From positions 685,709 through 749,708 of the forward strand of contig PDUO01000025.1 of assembly GCA_003008705.1 (NCBI GenBank): 64,000 bases of DNA, written 5' to 3'. Position numbers and translations under genes: made by a program. Source of the DNA: Pezicula radicicola (taxonomy: Eukaryota; Ascomycota; Leotiomycetes; Helotiales; Dermateaceae). Under the pieces are notes generated by a model. The model saw only the letters and a program-made list of their open reading frames with translations, ran no database searches and was not told the DNA's origin. Positions 32,930 through 44,220 of this stretch are shown piece after piece. Every line of letters begins with the position of its first letter. The stretch's first letter is position 1.

Positions 32930-34692
32930 ATGCCCGAGTCCCGACGTTTGACCAAATCTCGTTCAGGATGCCAGCAGTGTAAACGGCGAAGGGTACGCAA
33001 TGTTTTCTTGCAATTCCTATCGATTCCGTTTCAACACTGACAATACTCCATTGACTTCAGGTCAAGTGTGACGAGAGCATACCAGCTTGTCAACAATGTT
33101 GTCGCCAGAAGCTGAAATGCCCAGGTTATCAAAAGCCGTTAAAATGGATCGACGCCCAGGATGTGCCAAAATCCGCAATTCATTACACTAGTCGTGAGCA
33201 TCACTTTAGTGTTTCTAAACTTATTAGTGGTCAAGATTCAAAACCCTTACCTCAAAATACTCCTTCATTTACGCAGGATCTTGCTTTACGACAGCCGCTG
33301 GTCGAAGAATCGTCAGGACTGATCCACCACTATTTTACGAGAGTATGCAAAATTGCCGGATGTTTTGACTCCGATCTCAATCCATTTCGAATCGTTCCAG
33401 CAGCAATGATGACTTATTCCAAACCCGTTTATCTCCTTTTACAAGCTTCGTCGGCCGTCCACCTCAGTAGGCAGCACCCGAAAATGCGACTCAAAGCATT
33501 GAGCTTGCAATCCGAAGCTTTCTCGGCGGTTAGGGATGACATTGGAAAACTTCACGGCCCAGCGGATAATATTGTTTCCGATGAGCTGATGCTGACTTCT
33601 ATTATCGCTGGATTAACATCTGCGTGGTACGATGTGAATGACCTTGGGCTAAGTCATGTCTTGGGGAGTCAAGTATTGCTCCGTCTCTGGCTCATGTCAC
33701 AAAAAGGCCGGCTCCAATATCAACAGACATTCATCTTGGGGGCATTTGTCTACTGGTTAATGATTTCTGCTTTTGTTGCTGGTGATCCAAGAGAGTCCTT
33801 TGAGTACCAAGAGACTTTACAAGAGACTATTCGCAATTTGGAAATGAGCCATGACATCGTCGATGATACCAACATTCCTCGAACTCTTCAAAACTTTATT
33901 CCACACCCTCTGACGGGATTCTCTACTGAGCTTCTCATTGTAATTGGGAAGGTAGGGTCGTTGTGTCGTATGCACCAGAACGGAGAGAGGCAAGAATATC
34001 TCGAAGAAAAGGCACGGATTATAGAATCCGAGCTATTCGATCTTGTCCAGTTTCATCAAGCAAATTTCAAAGACCCACAAGATCCAGAGACGACTATCCA
34101 AGACATCTTAAGAGTCGGAGAAGCATACCGTTGTGCTGGTCTTCTACAATTGTACACCACTTTTCCTCAACTTTTACAACAGCAGGCACAGCATACATCA
34201 AGCAGCATAGTGGGGACTACAGGAACAAACCTGTCGCTGGAGATGGAAGCTATGATATTGAATGCCACAGGCGAGTTTACTCCAGCGCAGCATAATTGGC
34301 TCAGAGCACTTGCATTCCATATTTTCAAAATCCTCGAGACGGTACCCGCCACCTCTGGTACTCGTGTCCTCCAAGGGCTGGTAGTCCTCATTGCCGCAAC
34401 TTGGCTCGTCGACCCAGTCAACTCGTGTGCATCTGAATTGGATGACACCAATATACAACCAATTCTAAATCATCTGAAGTTACCTTTGAAACCATCATCG
34501 GCTTCAAAGGAACACTGGCGCAACATTGTTCGGTGTGGGCTTCGTATGCATGGGGAATATGTTGGTCTCAAGCAAGTTTCTAGGGTTCTAGAGATTGTTG
34601 AAGAGGTCTGGCGTTTGGATGATTCGAAGGGTAAAACGTGTGATTGGATGGTCGTTGTGGCTTCAAAGGGGCTGCAAACGTTATATGGGTAG
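32930..34692 (+). CDS. Zn2Cys6 fungal transcription factor
   Basis: 564 residues from two exons, 32930-32992 and 33061-34692. ATG 32930 (MPESRRLTKSRSGCQQCKRR). The binuclear zinc cluster spans residues 14-41 with spacing C14-x2-C17-x6-C24-x6-C31-x2-C34-x6-C41; the intron falls just before VKCDES, a common place in this family. The rest is a fungal-specific regulatory region (Fungal_trans_2-like), with LIHHYFTRVCKIAGCFD, a conserved start of that region. No coiled-coil is obvious after the cluster. Target genes cannot be read from sequence; the divergent C9-methyltransferase is one candidate. Confidence 0.9.
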
Positions 34693-35369
34693 TTTTGTAT
34701 ATTATTAACCATTGTCATGACTAGCCATCAATTTATATTTTCGTCAATGTCTTTACGTTTGTCTATAAAATATGGTCTCTCTTCGGTCTTGAACTGATAT
34801 AATATTCTACTGTACAAGTCTCACACAAGAATTGATCTCGCAAAAGTCTAATTCCATCTTTGGATCTGAGCAGTCACTATTCTAACCGGAGTTAAGCCCT
34901 TGGCCCTGAACTAAAAATTAGGGGCCTAGTTTTTAGTTTTCTTCTTAGCCTTTTAGATGCCCACTTCAACGCTTGATATAGTTATGTCCATCCACCTCTT
35001 CCGGACCAGAGCTAGTATGGGGGTTTAGCACAACTGCTGAATTGAAAGGCAAAGCATTTCAAAGCACATCCGATCTCGGCAAGTCATAATCATATCCACC
35101 GCAAGCTCTCTAACCTCCCCTCTCTCATTACTTAACCTACAATGCAATGATAAGCTTTATTATTAAGTAAGATCAATAGGTACATATCCAATTGAAAATT
35201 TATAGTATAAAACTTACGTTTCAATTCCAATGAATTGATACTACTACATTCATCTTGTTAAACAATAAATACAAACGTTTTTCAACTCTTTTAATCTTCT
35301 ACAACCCAATACTTTAATCTTCCGCGCCTTAACTAATTCCCTTTATATTTTCCCGCTCTTCCTATCTTT
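34693..35369. other. Intergenic, convergent gene ends
   Basis: 680 bp, AT-rich, with a 30-bp near-palindrome at 34909-34938. No gene recognised. Confidence 0.6.
34909..34938. repeat. 30-bp near-perfect palindrome
   Basis: AACTAAAAAT TAGGGGCC with its mirror arm ending TTTTTAGTT. The arms pair except for the centre and one C/T-type position. It lies downstream of the Zn2Cys6 gene and could form a cruciform or be a repeat remnant. Confidence 0.7.
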
Positions 35370-37167
35370 CTACAACTCAGACTTGGCCTTCTGGGCCTCA
35401 ACTGAACACGTCCCACCAAGAATCTTCATAGGATGACACTCAGTATTAAAAACCCACTCATCAAGACTAATCACATCCGTGTCGCTAAACGACAAAAACA
35501 AATACTTCAAAGTCTCAGCAAAATAATAACTACTAAGGTAATTTACCGGCGCGCCTCCATCCGGGGCATTCACATCTTCGATCTCCCTATATGGCGTGCC
35601 GGGACTGCGGGTCACGTTGAGGGCATTGAAAACCTCCCAGCTATACTCGCGCCACCAGGCGTCGCCCGTGATGCGCCATGCGTAGAAAAGGGACTCGATT
35701 GTCTCGGGGAACGAGCGATAGGAGGCGGCGGCTGGGGTGGGCTCGATGAAGTACCCGTTCTTAGCGGCGTAGGACCGAAGCGTAGCGTCGTTGTCGTAGG
35801 AGGAGTTGTAGGCTTTGTCTTCCTCGTTGTACCAATCGACGACTGTAGGGTATTAGACCGAGTAACTTCTTTCGCAATATCTCGTCGGGTTCTTACATAA
35901 TGGACCAAGCCCGGTTAAAGTGGTGTTGTAGGTTTGATGACAGCCATCTGTAAACGCAGCACCTAGTTCTTTAAGATCCGGTCGGTCGAAATATGCACCA
36001 CCATAGAGCAGGTTTCCTCCTGCGAAGCATGTCTATATTATTTAGCGGCACGTCTAACTTCTTTTACGGAGGCTTCTAACTTACATAGTCATCTATTCGG
36101 TAGTTAAGATTCCCAAAATCATCTAAATTACTCAAAAACGTCAGATCCGGAAATCCATAAGGATGGACCGCGATATTGCTCTGGCTCGAATTGGCAGCTG
36201 TCAGCCAGAAATTTTTATACTCATTATTGGCATCCTGTGAAGGATTGTATATATGGGTTTTCACGAGATATTCTAGAAAACTGTCGACACCGCTCTTCCA
36301 TCCGCCATCGCGGATAATGAAATTTCCTGTAGCCGTATCAAGCTGCGTCCCCACTAAGCCGGGGAATGCTGGAGCTGGGTTGGGGTTTATTAGGTATGAT
36401 TCTGCTTTTACTGCTAATTCGCGGAATGAGGGATCTCCCGTAAGATCTGAGAGTCGCGAGAACTCCAAGATGATGGTTCCTGCCTGCGCCGTGTTGGTTG
36501 CGTTGTATGTGATATTGTCCAGTGGAGACGTGAAGGTGGCAGGTGATGGCATCTTAGTAGTGTAATTGACATATGTAGTGGGAAGTCCAGTCTCGGTGTC
36601 AAAACATGGTTTCAGCTGCGTAGCCAGTGTTTTGGCCTGGGATAGAAGAGCATCAATATTGTCTTGAGGGTAGTCATTATAGAATAGCCCGCTTGTGAGA
36701 AGGTCATAGGCACTCAAGAGCCCAGCTACAGATCTGATGACCATATCAAACAGTTCGACCAGCCCATCCGATTTCCTGCTTCCGTCAGTTTAACTTGGTC
36801 CCTTTCTATGCTTTGGCTGAACTCACGTAAAGTCTACCGATGCAGCATGTTCAAGCTGCCTCGCAACTACATCTGTTAAGTTCATGATGATGGCCGTATC
36901 CATTGCATCGATAACAGTAGCTCCCCACCCACTAAGATCATTGGTACAATTCTTCGTCAAAGGTAGCAGATCATCCTTCCCAAAGCAGTACTTCTCGTAC
37001 TCGTTCCATGACTGTAGATATGCATCTCGAACAGCATTTGCTCGCGTCATATTTCCATCCCCGGTGGGAAAGGGATATTGGATTTGTTTGCAATCCGATG
37101 TTAATAGAGCAGTCACGCCAATGGCTGCCCATGGAGTAGTAAGGACTGACAAGCAAGGAAGCTTCAT
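35370..37167 (-). CDS. Secreted GH47 class I alpha-1,2-mannosidase
   Basis: Removes alpha-1,2-linked mannose from N-glycans or mannans. ATG 37167; four exons with GT-AG introns near 36778-36827, 36033-36087 and 35847-35895. A hydrophobic leader (MKLPCLSVLTTPWAAIGVTA) is followed directly by the family start QIQYPFPTG, then AVRDAYLQSWNEYEKYCFGKD, the hallmark GWGATVIDAMDTAIIM, GGWKSGVDSFLEYLVK, NLLYGGAYFDRPDL, FPETIESLFYAWRITGD and the C-terminal NTECHP. Family members end TEAHP with a calcium-binding Thr; here Ala is Cys. The usual RPE before the catalytic segment is FPE. Leader and many NxS/T sites point to a secreted form. It is divergent from the GDSL esterase, and a GH130 gene follows, suggesting joint action on mannose polymers. 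Confidence 0.88.
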
Positions 37168-37551
37168 GATGAAATATAACTACAAGAGTGTTAACGAGGT
37201 CGGGACATTAATACGGCGTACCTAAGCTTTATTTTAAGCTTATAATGCCAGATTTTAGCAACTTCTTCGTTGACTTCATTCTCACTGGTGACCGTGCTCG
37301 GATATTGTCCGTCGTCGCGATGAAACATTCTCTATATGCGGGGTAAATGACACCTCGGGCCCACGAGTCGTGGGCTGTTTTCCAGTTCAAAATTCAATGC
37401 AACGTGGTAACCAGCAAGCGCAATGTAGGTCGGGTGATCATTTACGAATGTTTCCAGAAAGCTTTTATAGAGCCTACCTATGTCTACAGGAAAATAAGGG
37501 ACGGCTCAAAATCAGCCTTAAAATATCCCGTCGTTACCTGGCGGTACAAGG
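37168..37551. promoter_or_regulatory. Divergent promoter region, GH47 / GDSL esterase
   Basis: 384 bp shared by two secreted-enzyme genes. No named operator is convincing by eye; co-regulation is inference from the layout. Confidence 0.4.
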
Positions 37552-38567
37552 ATGTTGTTCAATGTTCTTGTGTTTTGGCTCCAAGCTTGGAATATATATG
37601 CATCGCATGTAACCTGTGAGAGTGCTATTAAATACATCTTTGCATTGTAGGATAATCGCCTATTTCTTTTGCGTTGAACGTTGATGTACTTACAATTCAC
37701 AAGCGGCGATTCGTACACCACCATCGGCTTCAACATCAGTGGGCCCCAACCAACAGAATCAGACCCCATCGGTAATCCCACAGACGATCATGCAACTTCG
37801 GCAGCAGGTCCCATCTGGGTTGAATACCTCACGTTCACCTACAACAACTCTCTCATCTTGACCTACGACTTTGCTGTTAGTGGCGCCGCAATCAACAACA
37901 GTCTCATCGACCAGATTACAGTCCAGTATGAGCCAAAGTATTCCACAAGCAAGTTTTGGAATGATATGAACAGTATATTTATGGTTTGGATTGGAATCAA
38001 TGACATTACTCAACTTTCACTGTTGTATTCGAATGATACGGACTGGAATCAAACCCTCCTGCCGAGATTCGACCAATATTTCCAGCTCATGGACAATCTG
38101 TACGATACTGGAGCGCGGAAGTTTTTCCTGGTCAATATGCCACCGCTGGATCGAACACCGATGATCTTGAATCATACGGCGGATATTATAGAGAATTTCA
38201 GGCTGGGAGTAGATGTCTTCAACAATGACCTCCTTCCTGAATACGCCCAGTGGTTCCGTGGTAATCATTCAGATGTAGGTCTTCTTGGCACAAGTCCGAA
38301 ACCCCAAATCAGTTCTGAACACGTCGCTAATTTGCTGAATAGAGTCAAATGCTGGTCTATGATGCTCATTCCATTTTCAACACCGTTCTAGACAATGCAC
38401 CGGCTTATGGCTATACCAATAATACGTGCATGAATACCACTTCATGTTTTTGGTGGAACAATTACCATCCTGAAACAAGTTTTCATCGACTTTTGGCTCA
38501 AGATATGACGACTAGTTTGACAGATCTTGGCTGGTGTACTGGCGGAGGATTTGCTAGAGACTTGTGA
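37552..38567 (+). CDS. Secreted GDSL (SGNH) acetylesterase, CE16-like
   Basis: 296 residues from three exons: 37552-37646, 37704-38274 and 38343-38567. The short first exon supplies a leader (MLFNVLVFWLQAWNIYASH) and, across the splice, KYIFAFGDSYTTIGFN with the catalytic Ser in GDSY. Further SGNH blocks are the Gly in LTYDFAVSGA, the Asn in WIGINDITQL, and the Asn/His pair in CFWWNNYHPETSFH near the C-terminus. VNMPPLDRTP is typical of CE16 acetylesterases, which remove acetyl groups from hemicellulose oligosaccharides. It sits between GH47 and GH130, so acetylated mannan fragments are a reasonable substrate guess. Without the first intron the Ser block would lack its leader, which supports this start. 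Confidence 0.85.
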
Positions 38568-38878
38568 AAGACCATCTACGTAGCAGATTTTTTCATTACA
38601 ATATTGTATTAAGTGATGAAGATAACCACATTCCAAACTTCCGTTTCAATCCATCTGATCTTTCGTTTCCTGTAACTTTACTTGTCTAAGCGAGCATCTG
38701 ATCATGCGTGCCTGCATATCTTACCGTACCCCGCATCTGAGCGTAGCTACCCACCGTGAGAAATACTACAACTGCTTGTACCTGGGGAACAGAAATAGCC
38801 TCATAAACTCAGTCTCCTCCGATCAATCGCTCCATAATACTTGAGACTAATACCGGTAATTTGAGCCAAGCAATTAAC
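38568..38878. other. Intergenic
   Basis: 311 bp between the GDSL esterase and GH130, same strand. No ORF or clear site. Confidence 0.5.
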
Positions 38879-40003
38879 ATGGCTTTCAAGAGCTTCAAAC
38901 TCGCGTCGGCCATCTTACTTGCATTGAAACAGTTCACCTACGTCAATGCTGCCACCATCAATGGTACATACCCAGTCTACTCCTCCGACACAGTCCCAAC
39001 AGTCAATGAATCATCCGTCGAGAATGAAGAGAACTACACCGCGCCCTACTTCCCCCTCCTGGGATTCAAAGAATACCCAGGGAACCCAATCATGGCACCT
39101 AACCCTGCGAATAACTGGGAGTCGGCATACCTCTACAATCCGTCAGCCATCGTAATAGACAACAAAGTGTGGCTTCTCTACCGCGCACAGAACAGTAGCA
39201 AAGTATCCTCCATTGGTTTAGCGTGGTCAACAGATGGCTATAACTTCACACGGTACACTGAACCCGTACTTGTGGGCACCGAGGACTATGAGTTTAAGGG
39301 TGGTGTTGAGGACCCACGCGTGATCCGCGTCAACGGAACCTTCTATATGACCTACACCGGCTTTGATGGGACGACTGCTCGTCTCTGTCTCGCGACATCC
39401 ACGGACCTTGTCAACTGGACCAAGTACGGCCCCATGTTACCCCAAGTCACAGATGTGGTGTACGATTGGCAAAAACCCCTGAACTCATGGGTTCCGAGAT
39501 CAGGATGGAGCAAGAGCGGAGCCATCTTAAACGAGCGCCAGCCCGATGGTACTTACCATATGCACTTTGGCGACTCTTTCCTCTATTACGCCAACTCCAC
39601 CGATCTCATTCACTGGAACGTGACCCAGTATCAGGAAGTCTATGCACCGAAGCTGAATGTCTGGGAGCAGTCATTGATGGAATCTGCAGCTCCACCTGTG
39701 AAAACAAGAGATGGGATGTGGTTGAAGATATACAATGGAGTTGGGACGGGCTTGGGAGGCTTCACTCCGGGTCAGTATAGTACGGGAGAAATGCTTATCG
39801 ATCCTGTCAATTCGCCTTTCGGACCACCCATCGCAAGGTTGGAGACTCCCCTGTTACAGCCGACGACCATAACCGAGATTGAAGGCCAGGTAGATAATGT
39901 AATTTTCGCTGAGGGTTTAGTGCAATTCAAGGGACTGTGGTTCCTGTATTTTGGTGCTGGAGATGCGTTCTTGAGCGTAGCTACCACGCCGGTGCAGCCT
40001 TAG
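38879..40003 (+). CDS. Secreted GH130 mannoside hydrolase/phosphorylase-like
   Basis: 374 residues, intronless, ATG 38879. Leader MAFKSFKLASAILLALKQFTYVNA. The five-bladed propeller repeats are visible: EYPGNPIMAPNPANNWESAY, LYNPSAIVIDNKVWLLYRAQ, SSIGLAWSTDGYNFTR, and the family hallmark GGVEDPRVIRVNGTFYMTYT, whose Asp is the general acid in GH130. LCLATSTDLVNWTKYG and KSGAILNERQPDGTYHMHFG follow. GH130 contains phosphorylases and hydrolases of beta-mannosides, including beta-1,2-mannosidases. A secreted fungal form is more likely a hydrolase, because free phosphate-dependent cleavage outside the cell is improbable (inference). Neighbours GH47 and CE16-like support a mannose-glycan role. Confidence 0.85.
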   Translation: MAFKSFKLASAILLALKQFTYVNAATINGTYPVYSSDTVPTVNESSVENEENYTAPYFPLLGFKEYPGNPIMAPNPANNWESAYLYNPSAIVIDNKVWLLYRAQNSSKVSSIGLAWSTDGYNFTRYTEPVLVGTEDYEFKGGVEDPRVIRVNGTFYMTYTGFDGTTARLCLATSTDLVNWTKYGPMLPQVTDVVYDWQKPLNSWVPRSGWSKSGAILNERQPDGTYHMHFGDSFLYYANSTDLIHWNVTQYQEVYAPKLNVWEQSLMESAAPPVKTRDGMWLKIYNGVGTGLGGFTPGQYSTGEMLIDPVNSPFGPPIARLETPLLQPTTITEIEGQVDNVIFAEGLVQFKGLWFLYFGAGDAFLSVATTPVQP

Positions 40004-42926
40004 CTAATATGTATAACATTGGAGCGTCACTTATCGGCATGCTCAGGAGTCAGGACCTCGGGTCATGTCAGAGCAGCAACTGCTCAAGTCCAAAGATAAA
40101 AGCAAGGTTTTGCGAGGTTATTTCTTATCGTAGACTTGATAAACTAATTGGCTACTGTACAAATTGCTTTGTAAAATACTATGTTAATTGGGGCTATGTA
40201 TTAAGTAGGTAGATCACATAAATCAAATGAGTCACTTAAATCAAGTTAGCTCTGTGGCTCTATCTCTTCCGTCTTAATAACTATTTTAAATAAAATCGTC
40301 AAATGAAGTTATCACAATATTTCCCCATAAAACTTTAGGGCTACTACTCCTAAGCTGTTATACTAGGTATACACTTTTAATGAAATAAAGCCTTTGCTTA
40401 AAACAGAGAGGAAAAAAGTGTTATGATGGGAATGCTTTCATTGAGTGACCTATACCGCAATTAGCATTCTAGATATTCTTTACCACCTCAGCATTAACAG
40501 GTTCAACCACTGAGGCTGTGTTTTGGATTTCGTCTACTCATAGAGATAAATCTTGCACAAAGGGATGACGATGGTGAAATTCTTTAAGAGCAGAGGGGGA
40601 AATGTTCTGCAGGAAGAGATCTTCGATCACTAAAATAATGGATTCGGGAGGTGCTGTTCCTTTGAAGTAAAGCTTACTTTAAGGTCATATTCCAACTTTA
40701 AGTTAAATCCACGGTAATATACTGTTCAAAGTAGTTTCAGTTAGCCACCAGAGAGAAACGTAGTCTGAAGAAATAAACTCCTGTTCAAAACTCCGGTTCC
40801 AGAACTTAGTTAACACTGAGGTAGTTCTTGGCAGTTTGTCTGAGGTTCAAGCAGGGTGTACCGTTAAGGAATGTTGTTCTCAACATTTTGTCTTTTAGAA
40901 CGAGTTTAATATGTACAAATTTTAAGCTATTTAAGCAAATAAACACCAATTTAAACTTTCTTTGTGGAAGCCTTGGCTAGATTACAGGCAAGCGTAAATT
41001 TTTGGATACTCTGCGGTTATTCTTTTGCTATTTGTTGTTTGCAAAGTTTGGATAATTAAGCATGTTAGTAGCAAGCTTATAAGTAGAAGAGCGCCTCTAC
41101 CTTACCAAAATCTAATCTAACTTTGCTTAAACCTAGTAACCCCAGTAATACAGCATCTTTACCACATAAGAAAAATAAAAGTAAGATAGTTACCCATAAG
41201 GTTTCGCGACTCTAGCTTCTCTATCTAATGTGTGCAGTCAATATGTGAGCCTTTCTGTATATTTCCTGCTGTAGTCAAGGTTTCTAGCCTGGGCGCCTGC
41301 ATCAAAGAAGTATCTGCTCATCAGGAACGAGTTTAAAGAGAATTATCCTGGAGTCGGACAGTCGGAAATTAAAGCTTTTGCTGGGTCAAAACACCCCATT
41401 AATATTAGAGATCTCCCAAAGTCTCAAGAACAAGTATTCTGCAGTTTTAGAAAACTTGCAGAAACACTTTAAGTGTCTAACGTGAAGGTGTTATAGAAGC
41501 AGTAGTCCACGTTCCTTAATTAAGCGGAACGTGGTGCAAACACTCTCATAACTAAATTTATCGCTGTGCTCGCTAAACCCACCTCGCTAACCCTTTTGCT
41601 GTACCAACACTTCAATTCCAGTTTTCCTCTTTGGATGATTCTTATCTAAGTTATGTTTGGTAAGCAGCGGCTTCTTAAAATTTATCAGCGCATGTCAAAT
41701 TCCAATTCTTACAGCGCTTTCCTAAAGTTCATATTGTAAACAATCGAGAGCGTGCCTGAGGGGACAAAGTTATTGCAACTCATTCACCATATTCAAAATC
41801 GCACAAGGCGTCATAATCTTGCGCACTTTCCTCTCAAACATTTCGAAAATTCCTGAACTATAGCAAGAACCAACGAAATGATAACCACTACAACAAGACA
41901 ACCACTACAACAATGGCGCTCAAGCACTTTAAAATTGTGGCTTTGCAACGTTGCCGTAACATGTACCGAGACGACGACTTTCTTTGCGCAATATCTCAAG
42001 AATTAAAGGACAGCTAGAGGCGATTTATACGAAGACACCGAAGTCTGACACAAGAGACAATAATGGGTTGTACTGTGATATCCGAGTTCTAAATCCTGCG
42101 AAATTCAATTGCACCGTCGCAGCTGGGGAGAACGTTATTTTCCTCCAAGAGGACACTTACCGTAATATTTGTTTCCTCATTGGGATTGAACGAGTGCTAA
42201 CGAGAGTGCCTAGCCATACGCATACAGAGACGAATTTAAACCAGTAATGCGTAAGATATTGCTCGGAGCGCACATATGGGGAAGGGTCCGGAGGTAAATT
42301 TTACAGTGCCCGTTATAAAATCAATATCCCAAATCGTGTCAACCAAGTAATCATCTGGTGAGGTGCGGATCACCACGGTACTACCCTTCCAGACGTCGAC
42401 CCAGAGGATGAATAACCAACATAGCGCACAACTGGAATAGGGTTTATCTTAAGCAAAACTGTTCTTCTGTTACTTCAAACCTCACGAGCAGCTTTTCATT
42501 CAGCAGTTAAGTGGACCAAGTTAGTCTATGTTAATCCTATTACCTGAACATGAACTGGACTGGCTACTAGCCTGCAGTAGAACAACGTTCGGGAGTCCCA
42601 GGGTAATGGTGCTTGGTGCACTGTGGATCCAGGACTCTACAAATATTGCTGTCTTGCAGTCACTTCCAAAAATGGGAGCAAGTGACCACGTTATGTACAT
42701 GTAAACACATAAACACAACACAAATTTCCACATACACACACATAGGTTGCTGATACAATTAGCTAAAACGTTGATTTTTTGTAGGGTATCAGCTTACAAT
42801 ATCAGAAAACTAGTCCTAAAGACATATCTGTTTAAGATGAAGAGGACTCGAGAGGCTTTTGTGCGTAGTACACACGACTGCGTAAATCATCAGCTTCTGA
42901 AGCGTTTTATCTAGACTGGCATTTAC
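40004..42926. other. 2.9 kb without recognised gene, AT-rich
   Basis: Largest gene-free stretch. It contains a perfect 9-bp inverted repeat at 41507-41534. It also has a minus-strand open stretch of about 65 codons at 42236-42440 and a plus frame at 41984-42247, neither with family features. Composition is AT-rich, so decayed repeats or genes are possible. Confidence 0.5.
41507..41534. repeat. Perfect 9-bp inverted repeat (hairpin)
   Basis: CCACGTTCC and GGAACGTGG separated by 10 bases (41516-41525). Seen directly; no gene within 1 kb on either side. Confidence 0.8.
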
Positions 42927-44220
42927 TCACAGGGGCCAATAGGCATGAACTTTCGTATTACGAAGTTCCTTTCGAATTGTAACCAGGAACACTTGTAATT
43001 CCTCAGCTGACCACCCACACATTCGACAACAGACAGCCTGGCTAAGGCCCTCTGCTCCGCCCGAAACCTGCTCAGAAGCCCATAAACCTATTACATGAGT
43101 TAGCTCACGATAAAAAGTTCCAGGAGCAACACAATGTTTCATTGGAAACCTGGTGAGCTGATGGGGTGAGGAAGTACCTAATTCCTTGAGGTGCTTATCC
43201 TTTGGCCATCTACATATTGGCCACATATATTCTTTGACGACAATATTAACGAAGCCAGCATCTTTAAGCTGACTCTCATAGTCCAAAGCACTTTCCAAGG
43301 ATCGGTTCATTTTCTCCTTTAGTGTTTTTAAAAGCAGCTCGCTCCATTTCTTTATGGGCCAATCGTCGGGCATTGTCCCATCATCGCACCTAGGAGGATG
43401 GATATTATCAAATATCTCAATAAAACCTCCTGGGTTGAGATTGTCGAAGCTCTGTTTAAAGAGTTTAGGCCAATTTTCGATCCTAGATAAGGTTGAAGTC
43501 TTAGTACGAAACCTCTAAAGCAGGTGATGGTAAAAGAGAAATTCGTTTGCAGAAAGAACTGATTACAACTCGACTGTCAACTCGAAGATATAAGAGCTAC
43601 TAGTAGCATTACTTACGACCCTGTCATTTGTCTGGCATATATGAAATCAAACTTCTGGTTATAGTTCCAATCCGACTCAATGTCATCAATCTCGAACCTT
43701 AAATTTGGCGGCTAGTGCTTATTAGTGGATAGACACTAAGAATTAATATGATAAGAATCTGCATACAACAAAACTCGGTTGGATTGCTACGATGAATTAG
43801 TCTCAGGGACTTTTTGGTAGGGTCTCTAGATTACGTACGAGACAGATCAACACCAAGCACTTCAGACTGCGCATGCATATCCGCAAAATCAATTGCCCAA
43901 ATTCCAGTTCCTGTACCAAGATCAAGCACACGATGAATCTTTTTCTCATCGAGCGGACTCAGATAGAGTTTGCCATGGAGGGTTAAGGCGAAAAGATGGT
44001 GCTGCATATCCAAGCGGTTATTCTCGCCTTCGTCATTAGGCCATGCGTATATTCCATCTTTATACGCATGATATGTCCTTCCATTCTCTTCACGATATGC
44101 AAGAATTGAAGAATTAATTGAGGTCGTAGAGCTTACAATACTTGCCCCTACTGCTGAGTCGGCATCGTTGTAGTTGTCATCTTCAGCCTCAACTGGTGGA
44201 TTAGCTGGAATCTCAGACAT
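42927..44220 (-). CDS. LaeA-like SAM-dependent methyltransferase (spliced, with microexon)
   Basis: Class I methyltransferase of the fungal LaeA-like group, often tied to secondary metabolism or development. ATG 44220 (MSEIPANPPVEAEDDNY). Landmarks are YHAYKDGIYAWPNDEGENNR, LDMQHHLFALTLHGKLYLSP, the SAM motif VLDLGTGTGIWAIDFADMH and GVDLS. A 20-nt microexon (43767-43786) supplies PIQPSFV, then PPNLRFEIDDIESDWNY, FDFIYARQMTGS, LNPGGFIEIFDN and WPIKKWSELLLK. C-terminal WPICRWPKDKHLKELG is family-typical. The final ~90 residues end at 42927. About five exons, all with GT-AG ends. Methyl acceptor unknown; true LaeA cannot be told from its many paralogues by sequence. Confidence 0.82.

Noticed and set aside
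42236..42440. Minus-strand open stretch (VDVWKGSTVVIRTSPDDYLV)
   Set aside because: Protein-like wording but no start codon, no neighbours and no family; too short to claim.
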